Assembly (NCBI GenBank): GCA_039029315.1
Contig: JBCCGK010000019.1
Coordinates: 62,001-126,000, forward strand
Direction of reading: 5' to 3'
Source of the DNA: JBCCCJ01 sp039029315
Lineage (GTDB): Bacteria; Bacteroidota; Bacteroidia; J057
Length of the DNA: 64,000 bases
A program made the translations under genes and the position numbers. The notes under the pieces were generated by a model. The model had not been told where the DNA came from and did no database searches. It worked only from the letters and a program-made list of their open reading frames with translations. Of the stretch, positions 8,532 through 17,865 are shown piece after piece (the stretch's first letter is position 1; each line of letters begins with the position of its first letter).

Positions 8532-11321
8532 ATGTTCATACGATTTCATATACATTTCGATACACAGTGGGGACAACAACTCTTTCTTTCTGGTACCAAT
8601 CCAGACAAAGAACATCAGATAAAGGATGATATGATCCCAATGGTGTATACAGAAGATGGCAAGTGGGAATTATCACTGGAGTTTCCAGATACTTTGACAG
8701 AACTTTCTTATAGATATCTCTTGTTCAATGAACAGCATGCTTCGATAGAAAAGGAATTTCAGGTTCATAGAAAAATCGTGTTTGATGCTGCCACCTACAA
8801 TACAGTGGAGGTTTTTGATCAGTGGCATCCACAACAACATGCGAATAATGTTTATCTCAGCTCAGCATTTACCGGTGTCCTCCACCAACGCGAATCGGCT
8901 CCTTCTGTGAAATCGAGCAAGTCGGCTTCTACCTCCAGGAACCTCACAACTCATCGGTTCCAGCTACGGGCTCCTGAAGTTCCTCCACATCTACAGGTAT
9001 TTCTAAGCGGAAATGATCCATTGTTGGGCAATTGGAACCCAGATCAAGCCCTCCCTCTGGCAGATGATGCCTTCCCAGTATGGCAGGTGGATGTACCCTT
9101 TCGCGGGAAATCCAGGCCTATCGAATATAAATTCATTCTGAAGTCCACAGAGACGGGAGCGCTTGTGGCCTGGGAAAACGGATCTAATCGACAATTTGCC
9201 TATCAATACAGCAGAAAAAGAAAAAAACTCACTGTCCTCACAGCCGAAAGCCTTCAGGTCGATCTCCCTTCTTTCAAAGGAGCAGGTGTTGCCATTCCTG
9301 TTTTTTCTCTTCGCTCCTCAGCCAGTGGCGGCATCGGAGAGTTTTTGGACTTGAGGGGATTTACTGATTGGGCGACAGGAAGCCATTTGACATTGATTCA
9401 GATCCTTCCCATCAATGATACCACTGCCACGCATAGCTGGGTGGATTCCTATCCCTATTCGGGAATCTCGGTATTTGCCCTCCACCCTATCTACATCCGG
9501 CCAGCTTCGATTGCGCAACTGGAAGATGCAACAAAGGAAGCCGAATTGGAAAGCAGATTGGCAAAATTGAATCTTTTGGCAGAGATAGACTATGAAGCAG
9601 TCCTGCAAACAAAGATTGAATACCTCCACCTATTGTACCAACAAGAAAAAGAGGACTGCTTCCGTGATCCTGAGTACCAGGCCTTTTTTGCCGACCATCA
9701 TAGCTGGTTGAGACCATACGCTGCTTTTGCGGCTTTGCGAGATCGGTTCGGAACTGCCGATTTCTCTCAGTGGGAAGCATTTTCTGTTTTTCAGGAAGCG
9801 GCAATTGCGGCATTCACCGATCCCGACACCTCACATTTTGATGAGATAGGGATTCACTATTTCATCCAGTTTCACCTCCATCAACAACTCCTGCAAGCCA
9901 GCCTTTATGCTAAAAGTAAAGGAGTCATTCTCAAAGGAGATATTCCCATTGGAATTTATCGCCACAGTGTTGATGCCTGGATGAGTCCACATCTTTTCTA
10001 TATGGATGCACAGGCAGGTGCTCCTCCTGATGATTTTGCCATTCATGGCCAGAATTGGCGCTTTCCCACTTATAATTGGGAAGAAATGGCCAAAGATGAT
10101 TTCGCCTGGTGGAAACAACGAATGTCCCATTTGTCGACCTATTTTGATTCCTATCGCATTGACCATATTCTTGGGTTTTTCAGAATTTGGGAGATTCCTG
10201 GACATGCAGTTCAAGGCATTCTGGGGCAATTCAATCCCTCCCTGCCGCTTTCGCATGATGAACTGTTGGCAAGAGGGATCTGGATGGATGAGGATCGGTT
10301 TTGCTCTCCTTATATCAGGGCTCATTTTTTAAGAGAATATTTTGGAGGGCATACTGATTCGGTGGTAAGAGAATTTCTGGATGAATACCAACCATCCTGT
10401 TTCAGGATGAAACATCCCTTCCAGACCCAACGACAAATCGAATCTTATGTGGAGAAAAGGATAGAAGCGTATCCGGAGTCTAAACCCTATTACGAATCCA
10501 TCGTCCAAGGTCTTTATCGGTTATTGACTGAGGTATTATTCTTTCGTTCGAAGGATGGTAGAGGATATTGCCCGAGAATTTCAATCTTTGAGACCCGCTC
10601 TTTTCAGGAAATGGATTGGGAAAAGCAGGAGCGAATCAAACAAACATACCATGATTTCTTCTATCATCGGCATGAACATTTCTGGCAAGAGCAAGCCATG
10701 GTCAAACTTCCAGCGATTTGCGAAGCAACAGATATGCTGGTATGTGGGGAAGATCTTGGGATGGTTCCAGCCTGTGTTCCAGGTGTCATGCAAGAACTGG
10801 GATTGTTGAGTCTTGAAATCCAAAGAATGCCCAAAGATCCTTCAAGAGAATTTGACCACCCACATCATGCTCCTTATCTCTCTGTGATCAGTCCTTCTTC
10901 CCACGACATGCCGGGCATCAGGGCATGGTGGGAACAAGATTCGACCCAAACGCAGAGATTTTATCAACAAATTCTTGGCGGACAGGGATCAGCTCCTTTT
11001 TTCTGTGAACCATGGATTGCAGAACAGATCATCTTACAACATCTGGAATCCCCAGCCATGTGGGCAATTTTCCCCATACAGGATCTCCTGGCAATGGATG
11101 GCCAAATCCGAAGAGAAAACCCTCATGATGAACAAATCAATGTACCAGCGAATCCCAAGAACTATTGGCGATATCGCTTTCACATGACCAATGACCAATT
11201 GATTGAGAGTCATTCTTTCAATCAATTGGTCGGAAGAATGATTCACACAACAGGAAGAAGTCCTCTTTCTTCCTGGGATCAATTGCCACACTCTCTGACA
11301 AGTGTGATTGTTACATCCTGA
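8532..11321 (+). CDS. malQ: DPE2-like 4-alpha-glucanotransferase (2x CBM20 + GH77)
   Basis: Transfers glucosyl units between alpha-1,4-glucans and maltose, in glycogen or maltodextrin metabolism. The 929-residue protein has two CBM20-like starch-binding domains (about 1-100 and 140-240) and a GH77 barrel. Predicted catalytic residues are Asp544 in RIDH, Glu740 in CGEDLG and Asp792 in SSHDMPG. The nucleophile-to-acid spacing is 196 residues, against about 47 in short amylomaltases, so the barrel has the large insertion known from plant DPE2. It stands alone, with no glycogen genes nearby. Its 3' end overlaps a convergent gene by 43 bp. Confidence 0.92.
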   Translation: MFIRFHIHFDTQWGQQLFLSGTNPDKEHQIKDDMIPMVYTEDGKWELSLEFPDTLTELSYRYLLFNEQHASIEKEFQVHRKIVFDAATYNTVEVFDQWHPQQHANNVYLSSAFTGVLHQRESAPSVKSSKSASTSRNLTTHRFQLRAPEVPPHLQVFLSGNDPLLGNWNPDQALPLADDAFPVWQVDVPFRGKSRPIEYKFILKSTETGALVAWENGSNRQFAYQYSRKRKKLTVLTAESLQVDLPSFKGAGVAIPVFSLRSSASGGIGEFLDLRGFTDWATGSHLTLIQILPINDTTATHSWVDSYPYSGISVFALHPIYIRPASIAQLEDATKEAELESRLAKLNLLAEIDYEAVLQTKIEYLHLLYQQEKEDCFRDPEYQAFFADHHSWLRPYAAFAALRDRFGTADFSQWEAFSVFQEAAIAAFTDPDTSHFDEIGIHYFIQFHLHQQLLQASLYAKSKGVILKGDIPIGIYRHSVDAWMSPHLFYMDAQAGAPPDDFAIHGQNWRFPTYNWEEMAKDDFAWWKQRMSHLSTYFDSYRIDHILGFFRIWEIPGHAVQGILGQFNPSLPLSHDELLARGIWMDEDRFCSPYIRAHFLREYFGGHTDSVVREFLDEYQPSCFRMKHPFQTQRQIESYVEKRIEAYPESKPYYESIVQGLYRLLTEVLFFRSKDGRGYCPRISIFETRSFQEMDWEKQERIKQTYHDFFYHRHEHFWQEQAMVKLPAICEATDMLVCGEDLGMVPACVPGVMQELGLLSLEIQRMPKDPSREFDHPHHAPYLSVISPSSHDMPGIRAWWEQDSTQTQRFYQQILGGQGSAPFFCEPWIAEQIILQHLESPAMWAIFPIQDLLAMDGQIRRENPHDEQINVPANPKNYWRYRFHMTNDQLIESHSFNQLVGRMIHTTGRSPLSSWDQLPHSLTSVIVTS

Positions 11322-11812
11322 AAGTCTTTGGGAATCTCAATGGTTTGCGCTACAGTTGAACCATCAATGATCAACACTGGTTTGATGAGCAAGGCAGCAC
11401 TGAGGGCTGATTCCCCTGGTGGAAGGGATTTCATATCCACCAAATCTACCAGACAAAAAGAGAATTGGGCTTCCTTCTGAGCTTTTTCAGCCTGGAACTT
11501 GCCCATAAATATCGGCTTGCTGATGTAGGCTTGAATCCATAGTTCTACTCCAGTCCATAAATAGGTCAGTGAATCAACTTGTTCTTTTGGTTGAAATTCC
11601 AGGCCTATTGTATCTCTGGCATCCAGACAATAAATCATAGAACTGAGGGCATCAAATGAAATGGAGGCATGATTCAAGGTCCATGTCCATTCTCCTTCAT
11701 CATACTGACACATCCCTTGCGGAATAGAGAAAGACATAAGAAAAAGAAAAAGAACATGCTGTAGAAGTCTTTGATGGAAAAGTCTGAAAGCTTGTTGTAA
11801 GAATTGATTCAT
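11279..11812 (-). CDS. Exported protein of unknown function
   Basis: Not recognised. The 177-residue product starts at the ATG at 11812, chosen because it opens a plausible signal peptide (basic start, hydrophobic FLFLMSFS core, cut near QGMCQ). The frame extends further upstream without an obvious purpose. The mature part alternates short strands and looks like a beta-rich periplasmic or surface protein. It overlaps the end of the convergent glucanotransferase gene by 43 bp, which is unusual and slightly lowers confidence, but no competing gene exists on either strand. Confidence 0.6.
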   Translation of the reverse strand: MNQFLQQAFRLFHQRLLQHVLFLFLMSFSIPQGMCQYDEGEWTWTLNHASISFDALSSMIYCLDARDTIGLEFQPKEQVDSLTYLWTGVELWIQAYISKPIFMGKFQAEKAQKEAQFSFCLVDLVDMKSLPPGESALSAALLIKPVLIIDGSTVAQTIEIPKDFQDVTITLVRECGN

Positions 11813-12079
11813 AAAGAAAGGTGCGATTTGGGTTGGTTTTTCAATGTTGAATGAGAAAGCGGTATGTTCAAGCGGAATCCACCCCCACCCTTTTTCCAGA
11901 GAGAAAATTTGTGGATGCACATTCTAGCAGCTCAAGCAAAGATATTCAGGAGACAGATCAGGCAATACCTACTTCAATGTCCAAAGAACCAAATTTTTTT
12001 ACGAATCACGAAGGACTTTGCAAAGAATTCATTTGATAGGCCAGCTATCTGTCCCTAGATTGAAGAATAGATCATGCGT

Positions 12080-12120
12080 AAGAGACTGTTTGAACATCTG
12101 TCACTTATTTTTGTATGCGT
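12080..12120. repeat. Solo end of the 143-bp repeat, overlapping a start codon
   Basis: These 41 bases match the reverse complement of 8463-8504 with one substitution and one missing T. Similarity stops abruptly near 12120. Only one end of the element is present; the inner hairpin and other end are absent. The ATG of the lipoprotein gene (12115) lies inside the repeat. Confidence 0.75.
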
Positions 12121-12984
12121 TTCATTTTCTTAGGCTTACTCCCCTTGCTTGCGCTTATCCTTTTGTATCCTGGTTGTAGGCCCACCCAGACCATTCCCTC
12201 GGTTGAAAAAGCCATTTCATTTGAGGACATGCTCTTGTTCGATTATCAGGCCGGAACTCCTGACTGGGCACATATCAGAATCAGCCATCAGCAGAGAATG
12301 GATCAGGGAACAGATCAGTTGCTTACCATATCAGGTTCTGTGCAGGGCGCCTACCCGTTCTATTCTCCTGTCGATGGGGGAGATATGTTGATTGCAGGTG
12401 TCAAGTTGCCCCAATCTGAACAGAATCCAGGTTTATACGGACCGGTCTTGAGCAAAAAACCGGAACAAACCTTTCTGAAGCGATCTCTTGGGGAGACAAC
12501 GAGCTTTTCATTGGACGGCAATACAAGCAGGCACATTCCCTCCTTCAAAGCCGAGACCTATCTACCTCCATTGTTGGATGTGGAGGTTCAACCCGAAGGA
12601 ATGCGGACCAATGCGCCTGGTATTCTCAACAAAAGAGGACAAATATCCATTCGATGGAATGCGGACACAAACAATCCATTGCCAGTATTGGTCTGGATTG
12701 CATTTCATCATGCAGAGCGGCATATTGTGAGGGACCCCAGCCAGACGCCATATGAAGAAATCGCACTGGCAAGTAGAATCTTCAGAAGAAAGAAACTTGA
12801 GGATTCTGGTCATTGTCAATTATCAGTTCAGGATTGGCTTGCGGATATTCCTTCCGGAACAAGGATAGAAGTGGGATTGGCCAGAGGGACAGAGCATACG
12901 GTTCGCAAAAAGAACAAAAGCCTCAGAATTTATTATCGAACAGCTACCGTTCATGCTTTTGACCTCTCCGATCAACGAAATTAG
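12115..12984 (+). CDS. Predicted lipoprotein, unknown function
   Basis: A 289-residue protein with a type II signal peptide ending LYPGC (Cys21), so it is probably anchored in the outer membrane or periplasmic face. I do not recognise the mature domain; it is beta-rich and contains many Pro/Gly turns. No other Met can start the signal peptide, so the ATG at 12115 inside the repeat end is the likely start. The box TATTTTTG at 12106-12113 resembles a -7 element but is too close to the ATG to serve this start. It lies 113 bp before the response regulator, same direction. Confidence 0.7.
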   Translation: MRFIFLGLLPLLALILLYPGCRPTQTIPSVEKAISFEDMLLFDYQAGTPDWAHIRISHQQRMDQGTDQLLTISGSVQGAYPFYSPVDGGDMLIAGVKLPQSEQNPGLYGPVLSKKPEQTFLKRSLGETTSFSLDGNTSRHIPSFKAETYLPPLLDVEVQPEGMRTNAPGILNKRGQISIRWNADTNNPLPVLVWIAFHHAERHIVRDPSQTPYEEIALASRIFRRKKLEDSGHCQLSVQDWLADIPSGTRIEVGLARGTEHTVRKKNKSLRIYYRTATVHAFDLSDQRN

Positions 12985-13005
12985 CGACACAAATACGGCT
13001 TCCCC

Positions 13006-13036
13006 TTTCAATTCGTAGAATCCCATAGTATATTTG
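13006..13036 (+). promoter_or_regulatory. Candidate promoter for the NtrC/NtrY-type operon
   Basis: TATATTTG (13029-13036) is an exact TAnnTTTG match, and TTTC at 13006-13009 lies 19 bp upstream in the position of the -33 TTTG. It is 61 bp before the ATG at 13098. Confidence 0.4.
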
Positions 13037-13097
13037 ACTTCCCCCGCTCCTGGGGTACAAGGCTTTAAATGTGTCTTTCTTCACATGCCAATGCTCT

Positions 13098-14450
13098 ATG
13101 AGGTCAAATGCTCCTGGAAAAATTCTCATAGTCGATGATGACGTGGATATTCTGCTGACAGCCAGAATGGTTTTGAAGCATAAAGTCAGGTCTATTCAAA
13201 CTGAGAACGATCCCCACCAGATTGTCACACTTCTCAAGGAAGGCTCCTTTGATCTTGTGTTACTAGACATGAACTTTACTACTGGATATACCAGTGGTAA
13301 AGAAGGATTGCGTTGGCTCAAAAAGATCAAAAAAATTGTTCCTGACATACAGGTGATTATGATGACTGCATATGGAGACATCAACTTGGCGGTCAAAGCC
13401 ATGAAAGAAGGCGCAACAGATTTTGTCGTGAAGCCCTGGGAAAATGAAAACCTCCAGCAAGTGGTGTTCGCAGCTCTTTCCAAGCCAGACTCTCCCCCGG
13501 AATCTCCTCTTCAGCAATTATCCTATACAGATCCCCAAACCAACACCAACATTATCGGAGAATCAGAAGCCATGAAAAAGGTCTATGAGATCATCTCCAA
13601 AGTTGCTGTAACAGATGCCAATGTCTTGATTATTGGAGAAAATGGTACGGGGAAAGAATTGGCTGCACGGGCCATCCATGAACAATCCAGCCGGTCCGAA
13701 CAAACTTTCGTCCACGTAGACCTGGGAGCGATTTCGGAGAGCCTGTTCGAATCTGAATTGTTTGGACATGTCAAAGGTGCTTTCACCGACGCGCATGACA
13801 CCCGCACTGGCAGATTCGAAGCAGCAAATGGAGGAACTTTATTTCTGGATGAAATAGGAAACCTGTCTCTTCCTCTCCAAGCCAAATTGCTGACTGCCCT
13901 ACAAAATCGAAGCATCAACAAAGTGGGGTCCAATGAGCCCATTGCCATCAATATTCGTTTGATCTGTGCGACCAATATGCCATTGTACCAAATGGTGTCG
14001 GATCAGACCTTCCGCCAAGACCTGATCTACAGGATCAATACGGTTGAGCTTGCCATTCCCCCTCTCAGATCACGACAATCAGATATTCCTCTGCTTGTCA
14101 GCCACTTTCTCAAAGTGTATAGCAAAAAATATGATCGTCCCGAGCTCAATCTAAGTCCTGAATGGATGAACCGCTTACAACAGTATTCCTGGCCAGGGAA
14201 TATCAGGGAATTGCAACATGCCATCGAGAGAGCAGTCATTATGGAAGACCAGGAAAGTATCATTCCAACAGAATCTCCGATCCAGATTCCTGCTGAGCAT
14301 GTTCAGGAAGATGTCAACCTGGAGGAGGTAGAGAAGGCTGCAATCGTCAAGGCGATCTCCAAACACCAAGGCAACATTAGTAAGGCTGCAAAAGAATTAG
14401 GGTTGGGACGAACTACCCTCTATAGAAAAATGAATAAATACGGATTGTGA
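13098..14450 (+). CDS. Sigma-54-dependent response regulator (NtrC family)
   Basis: DNA-binding regulator that activates RNA polymerase-sigma54 when phosphorylated. The 450 residues hold a receiver domain with phospho-acceptor Asp57, an AAA+ domain with Walker A GENGTGKE (180-187), the sigma54-contact loop GAFTDA (227-232) and Walker B LFLDE, and a Fis-type helix-turn-helix at the end (KAAKELGLGRTTLYRK). GAFTDA instead of GAFTGA occurs often in Bacteroidota members. ATG at 13098 is preferred to GTG 13071. It overlaps its cognate kinase gene by 4 bp (GTGA). Confidence 0.93.
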   Translation: MRSNAPGKILIVDDDVDILLTARMVLKHKVRSIQTENDPHQIVTLLKEGSFDLVLLDMNFTTGYTSGKEGLRWLKKIKKIVPDIQVIMMTAYGDINLAVKAMKEGATDFVVKPWENENLQQVVFAALSKPDSPPESPLQQLSYTDPQTNTNIIGESEAMKKVYEIISKVAVTDANVLIIGENGTGKELAARAIHEQSSRSEQTFVHVDLGAISESLFESELFGHVKGAFTDAHDTRTGRFEAANGGTLFLDEIGNLSLPLQAKLLTALQNRSINKVGSNEPIAINIRLICATNMPLYQMVSDQTFRQDLIYRINTVELAIPPLRSRQSDIPLLVSHFLKVYSKKYDRPELNLSPEWMNRLQQYSWPGNIRELQHAIERAVIMEDQESIIPTESPIQIPAEHVQEDVNLEEVEKAAIVKAISKHQGNISKAAKELGLGRTTLYRKMNKYGL

Positions 14451-15802
14451 TATATCAAAGATTTCGGTTCAATGTGGTTTTCAGGGTATGCATGATCACT
14501 CTGGGGATCTTTCTTGTGATTTATATTTGGGAAATTGATTCATGGCCTCCAACCCGATTGTTGCTCATAAGTGCGATCGTTGGTTTGGTGGTAGAGTTGA
14601 TTCATTATGTAGAAAAAACCAACCGAGACCTTCGCAATTTTCTCCTGGCCATTAAACACAAAGACTTCACCCTGTCCTTTTCTACCGAATTGCGTGGAAA
14701 AACCTTCTCAGGAATGCGAGAAGCTTTCAATCAGATCATGGATGGGTATCAGGAACTTCGTGCAGAAAAAGAATCTCATTACCAATATCTTCAAAACGTA
14801 GTAGAGCATGTCAGCACTGCTGTGATTTGTTATACAGATGAGGGGGAGGTAGAACTTCTCAATCGATCAGCACAGGAATTGCTGGACCGCCCTTATATGA
14901 GCAATATCAAGACTCTCAATCGAATCAGTCCGGCTTTGCTCACAGCCATGGAAGATATCACCCTTAAAGAAAAAAAATTGATTAAGGTGGTAATCAATGA
15001 CCAATTGATGCACTTGGCTATTCAAAGCACGCAATTCAAATTACAGGATACCAATTACAAATTGGTGTCTTTACAGAATATCCAATCCGAACTGGATGAA
15101 CAAGAGGTAGAAACCTGGCAAAAACTGATTCGGGTTCTGACCCATGAGATCATGAACTCTGTAACGCCAATTATTTCCCTCACCAAGGTATTGCGTGGGC
15201 TCGTCAGCGATGGCGGAGACTCGTGTCGAGACCTCAGTGAACTGGATGTAGAGGATCAGCAAGACCTCCTGAACAGTATCCGGACCATAGAAAGCCGAAG
15301 CAAGGGATTATTACATTTTGTTCATGCCTATAGAAGCCTCACCAAAATTCAAAAACCTCAGTTTCAATCAGTCATTCCAAAGACCATCTTGGATCATGTG
15401 GTTAGCCTGTTGAGTCCAGAATTAAAAAAACGAAACATCATCATCCGAACACATATCCTGGACCCCCAACTGCACATTCAGGCAGATACAAAACTCATTG
15501 AGCAGGTGCTGATCAATCTGGTAAAAAATTGCATGGAAGCCCTGAACCAGAAACAACATGGGAATATCGATCTCATTGTCAAAAGGAGTTCAGAAGGCAG
15601 GCCAATGATACAGGTTCAGGACAATGGCAAGGGAATCAATCCGGAATATGCTGACAAAGTATTTATCCCATTCTTTACGACCAAAAAAAGAGGCTCCGGA
15701 ATTGGGTTGAGTCTTTCCAGACAAATCATGCGTCTCCATCAGGGAAGCATTCATTTTCATTCTTCTCCTGACGAGGGAACTACCTTCAGTTTACTCTTTT
15801 AA
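14447..15802 (+). CDS. NtrY-like sensor histidine kinase
   Basis: Membrane sensor kinase, probably phosphorylating the regulator encoded just upstream. The 451 residues contain two N-terminal membrane segments (about 8-28 and 36-54) with almost no periplasmic loop, a PAS-like region (115-215), the phospho-acceptor His233 in LTHEIMNS, an N-box (VLINLVKNC), and G-boxes DNGKGI and GSGIGLSLS. The tiny loop suggests it senses a membrane or cytoplasmic signal. The start is GTG at 14447 within the GTGA overlap with the regulator's stop, a sign of translational coupling. Confidence 0.9.
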   Translation: MIYQRFRFNVVFRVCMITLGIFLVIYIWEIDSWPPTRLLLISAIVGLVVELIHYVEKTNRDLRNFLLAIKHKDFTLSFSTELRGKTFSGMREAFNQIMDGYQELRAEKESHYQYLQNVVEHVSTAVICYTDEGEVELLNRSAQELLDRPYMSNIKTLNRISPALLTAMEDITLKEKKLIKVVINDQLMHLAIQSTQFKLQDTNYKLVSLQNIQSELDEQEVETWQKLIRVLTHEIMNSVTPIISLTKVLRGLVSDGGDSCRDLSELDVEDQQDLLNSIRTIESRSKGLLHFVHAYRSLTKIQKPQFQSVIPKTILDHVVSLLSPELKKRNIIIRTHILDPQLHIQADTKLIEQVLINLVKNCMEALNQKQHGNIDLIVKRSSEGRPMIQVQDNGKGINPEYADKVFIPFFTTKKRGSGIGLSLSRQIMRLHQGSIHFHSSPDEGTTFSLLF

Positions 15803-15835
15803 TTCCTTCTTTAACAACTACTTCCTCTACGTACT

Positions 15836-16516
15836 ATGAACATTACCTACTACGGACAGTCGTGTTTTGGGGTCGAGGTATCAGGCATCCACCTCTTGTT
15901 TGATCCATTTATCAGCCCGAACCCGCATGCGTCTCACATCTCCCTGGATCAGGTGAAAGCGGATTATATTCTGATCTCCCATGGGCATCAGGATCATGTC
16001 GCTGATGTCGCCTCCATTGCCAAACAAACAGGAGCAACATTGATTTCGAATTTCGAGATCATCAATTGGTTTGCCAAGCAAGGAATCAAAAACGGACATC
16101 CCCTCAATCATGGCGGGAGTTATTCTTTTGACTTTGGGCGTGTCAAATATGTCAATGCTGTCCACACCAGCAGCATGCCTGATGGCAGCTATGGTGGAAA
16201 TCCCGGAGGCTTTGTGATCTCCAGCATGGAAGGAGATTTTTATCACAGTGGCGATACTGCCTTGACCTATGACATGAAACTTATTGGGGAGCAATATCAG
16301 CTTGCCTTTGCTTTCCTGTGTCTGGGAGATAATTTCACAATGGGCATAGATGATGCCTTGATTGCTTCGGGATTCATCAGATGCAGTCGGATCATTGGTA
16401 TGCATTTCGACACATTCCCTTACATCAAAATCAATCACGAAGAGGCCAAAGATAAGTTCGCCGCGGCGGGAAAAGATCTCACCTTAATGGAGATTGGAGA
16501 GACAATTGCAAGATAA
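15836..16516 (+). CDS. UPF0173-type metal-dependent hydrolase
   Basis: A 226-residue metallo-beta-lactamase-fold protein. The metal-binding motif HGHQDH lies at 49-54, and the later ligands are visible in AVHTSS, HSGDTALT and GMHFDTFP. It matches the UPF0173 group, whose natural substrates are poorly known. It is 33 bp after the kinase gene in the same direction, so it may be co-transcribed, although no functional link is evident. Confidence 0.88.
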   Translation: MNITYYGQSCFGVEVSGIHLLFDPFISPNPHASHISLDQVKADYILISHGHQDHVADVASIAKQTGATLISNFEIINWFAKQGIKNGHPLNHGGSYSFDFGRVKYVNAVHTSSMPDGSYGGNPGGFVISSMEGDFYHSGDTALTYDMKLIGEQYQLAFAFLCLGDNFTMGIDDALIASGFIRCSRIIGMHFDTFPYIKINHEEAKDKFAAAGKDLTLMEIGETIAR

Positions 16517-16575
16517 AATCAGGCTTTTTGAAGAAAAAATCTTTGAAATTCATATAACTATCTGCGTTCATTCTA

Positions 16576-16595
16576 TAAAAATTCCGGAATTTTTA
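16576..16595. promoter_or_regulatory. 20-bp perfect palindrome upstream of a membrane protein gene
   Basis: TAAAAATTCCGGAATTTTTA is its own reverse complement with no spacer. It lies 60 bp after the hydrolase stop and 56 bp before the ATG at 16651. It could be an operator for a dimeric regulator, or a weak bidirectional terminator. The GC core is only four bases, which argues against a strong terminator. Confidence 0.4.
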
Positions 16596-16650
16596 CTATT
16601 CTTACTACCGAATTTCTTACATAACTGTTCTTAAACCAAAAATTAACACT

Positions 16651-16980
16651 ATGTCACAAGAGCAAACAACATCAACACAAACCACCAACACCAACTGGGT
16701 AGGAATTGTGTCATATCTTACCTGGATTGGGTGGATTGTCGCCATTATCATGAAGAATACCAATGAGGCCAACAAAACTGAATTCAACAGTTTTCATATT
16801 CGTCAGATGTTGGGAATTTTGCTGACAGGCTTCCTCGCAGTTATTCCTATTTTGAATATCATCGTAGGGATATTCCTGTTTGTTTGCTGGATCATTGGGT
16901 TCATCAGTGCTCTTCAGGGAACACAGAAAGAAGTACCTTTGGTAGGACAATATTATCAAAAGTGGTTCGCAAGCCTTTAA
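16651..16980 (+). CDS. Small membrane protein, DUF4870-like
   Basis: A 109-residue protein with a Gln/Thr-rich hydrophilic start and three hydrophobic segments (about 17-33, 52-75 and 76-92). The FHIRQMLGILL stretch between segments 1 and 2 resembles the DUF4870/Tic20-like small membrane proteins often annotated as import components in Bacteroidota. The role is unknown. A strong terminator follows at 17023-17060, so it is probably transcribed separately from the next gene, which encodes another inner-membrane protein. Confidence 0.75.
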   Translation: MSQEQTTSTQTTNTNWVGIVSYLTWIGWIVAIIMKNTNEANKTEFNSFHIRQMLGILLTGFLAVIPILNIIVGIFLFVCWIIGFISALQGTQKEVPLVGQYYQKWFASL

Positions 16981-17022
16981 GCTCGGGCTAGAAAATATAG
17001 AAAATTCTGATAGAGATGAGTT

Positions 17023-17060
17023 GCTGGCAGCTTCCTTTCATGTAAGCTGCCGGCCTTTTT
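17023..17060 (+). terminator. Rho-independent terminator
   Basis: An 11-bp stem (17023-17033 with 17044-17054, one G-T pair) and a 10-nt loop are followed by CTTTTT. It lies 43 bp past the small membrane protein's stop. Confidence 0.85.
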
Positions 17061-17082
17061 CTTCAACTTTAACGCATAACAT

Positions 17083-17775
17083 ATGAATTCTTCACACATT
17101 GACAATTTAGTCGAACATGGATACGAGTTCAGTCTTGGGGATTATCTCAACAGAGGCTGGGAACTTGTGAGGCAGGAGATTGGGTCCTATGTCGGCTTCA
17201 CAGCCATTGTATTCTTTGGGGCCTTGATTATCTCCCTCATTCCTTTTGTAGGGAGTCTCGCATTGATGATTGTAGGACCACCGCTGTATGCAGGTTACTT
17301 CATCTATACCAGAAAAGTGGCAACCGGAGAAGAACGAACCTTTAATGATTTCTTCTCAGGATTCGATATGACACTCCAATTGGTCCTTCTAGGCATCGTC
17401 GGAGGGATTCTGATAGGATTTGGCTTTCTTCTCCTGATTATTCCTGGAATCTATTTGGCTGTTGCTTATACCTTGGGCAATCAGCTAATCATTTTTGAAA
17501 AAATGGAATTCTGGCCTGCTTTGGAAGCCAGTCGCAAGATTGTTACCAAAAACTGGGGCAACTTCTTCCTAATGTCAATCGTCTTGGGCTTGATTGCTCT
17601 TGCAGGTACATTGGTACTTTTTGTAGGACTTCTGGTCGCCATTCCATTTATGTATTGTGTCATGTATGCCGCTTATGAAGACATTGTTGGATTCAGTGGA
17701 TCAGACATGATGGATAAAATTGAGGAGATTGGGATGGAAGCAGAAGAAGACCTGTTCGAAGGTCTGGAAGAATAA
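17083..17775 (+). CDS. Inner-membrane protein, unknown function
   Basis: A 230-residue polytopic protein with four to six hydrophobic segments (about 38-70, 98-135 and 160-195) and an acidic tail (EEIGMEAEEDLFEGLEE). The glycine-rich segments and the LLLIIPGIYLAV motif resemble DUF975-like or glycerophosphoryl-diester-phosphodiesterase-associated membrane domains; similar proteins in Bacteroidota are often mislabelled as beta-carotene monooxygenases. No catalytic motif is seen. It is preceded by a terminator and followed by a perfect hairpin shared with the convergent ferritin gene. Confidence 0.7.
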   Translation: MNSSHIDNLVEHGYEFSLGDYLNRGWELVRQEIGSYVGFTAIVFFGALIISLIPFVGSLALMIVGPPLYAGYFIYTRKVATGEERTFNDFFSGFDMTLQLVLLGIVGGILIGFGFLLLIIPGIYLAVAYTLGNQLIIFEKMEFWPALEASRKIVTKNWGNFFLMSIVLGLIALAGTLVLFVGLLVAIPFMYCVMYAAYEDIVGFSGSDMMDKIEEIGMEAEEDLFEGLEE

Positions 17776-17801
17776 ACCATCGCTCCATACATAACCATAA
17801 G

Positions 17802-17840
17802 CACTTCAGCCCAATTCTTGAACAGAATTGGGCTGAAGTG
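17802..17840. terminator. Bidirectional hairpin between convergent genes
   Basis: A perfect 17-bp stem (17802-17818 and 17824-17840) with a 5-nt loop sits between the membrane protein gene and the ferritin gene. There is no long T-run on either strand, so its strength as an intrinsic terminator is uncertain, but its placement fits. Confidence 0.7.
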
Positions 17841-17865
17841 ATCTTTATACACACCGGAAATCGGG

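Noticed and set aside
12106..12113. TATTTTTG as promoter of the lipoprotein gene
   Set aside because: It ends 1 bp before the ATG, so transcription from it would begin downstream of the start codon needed for the signal peptide.
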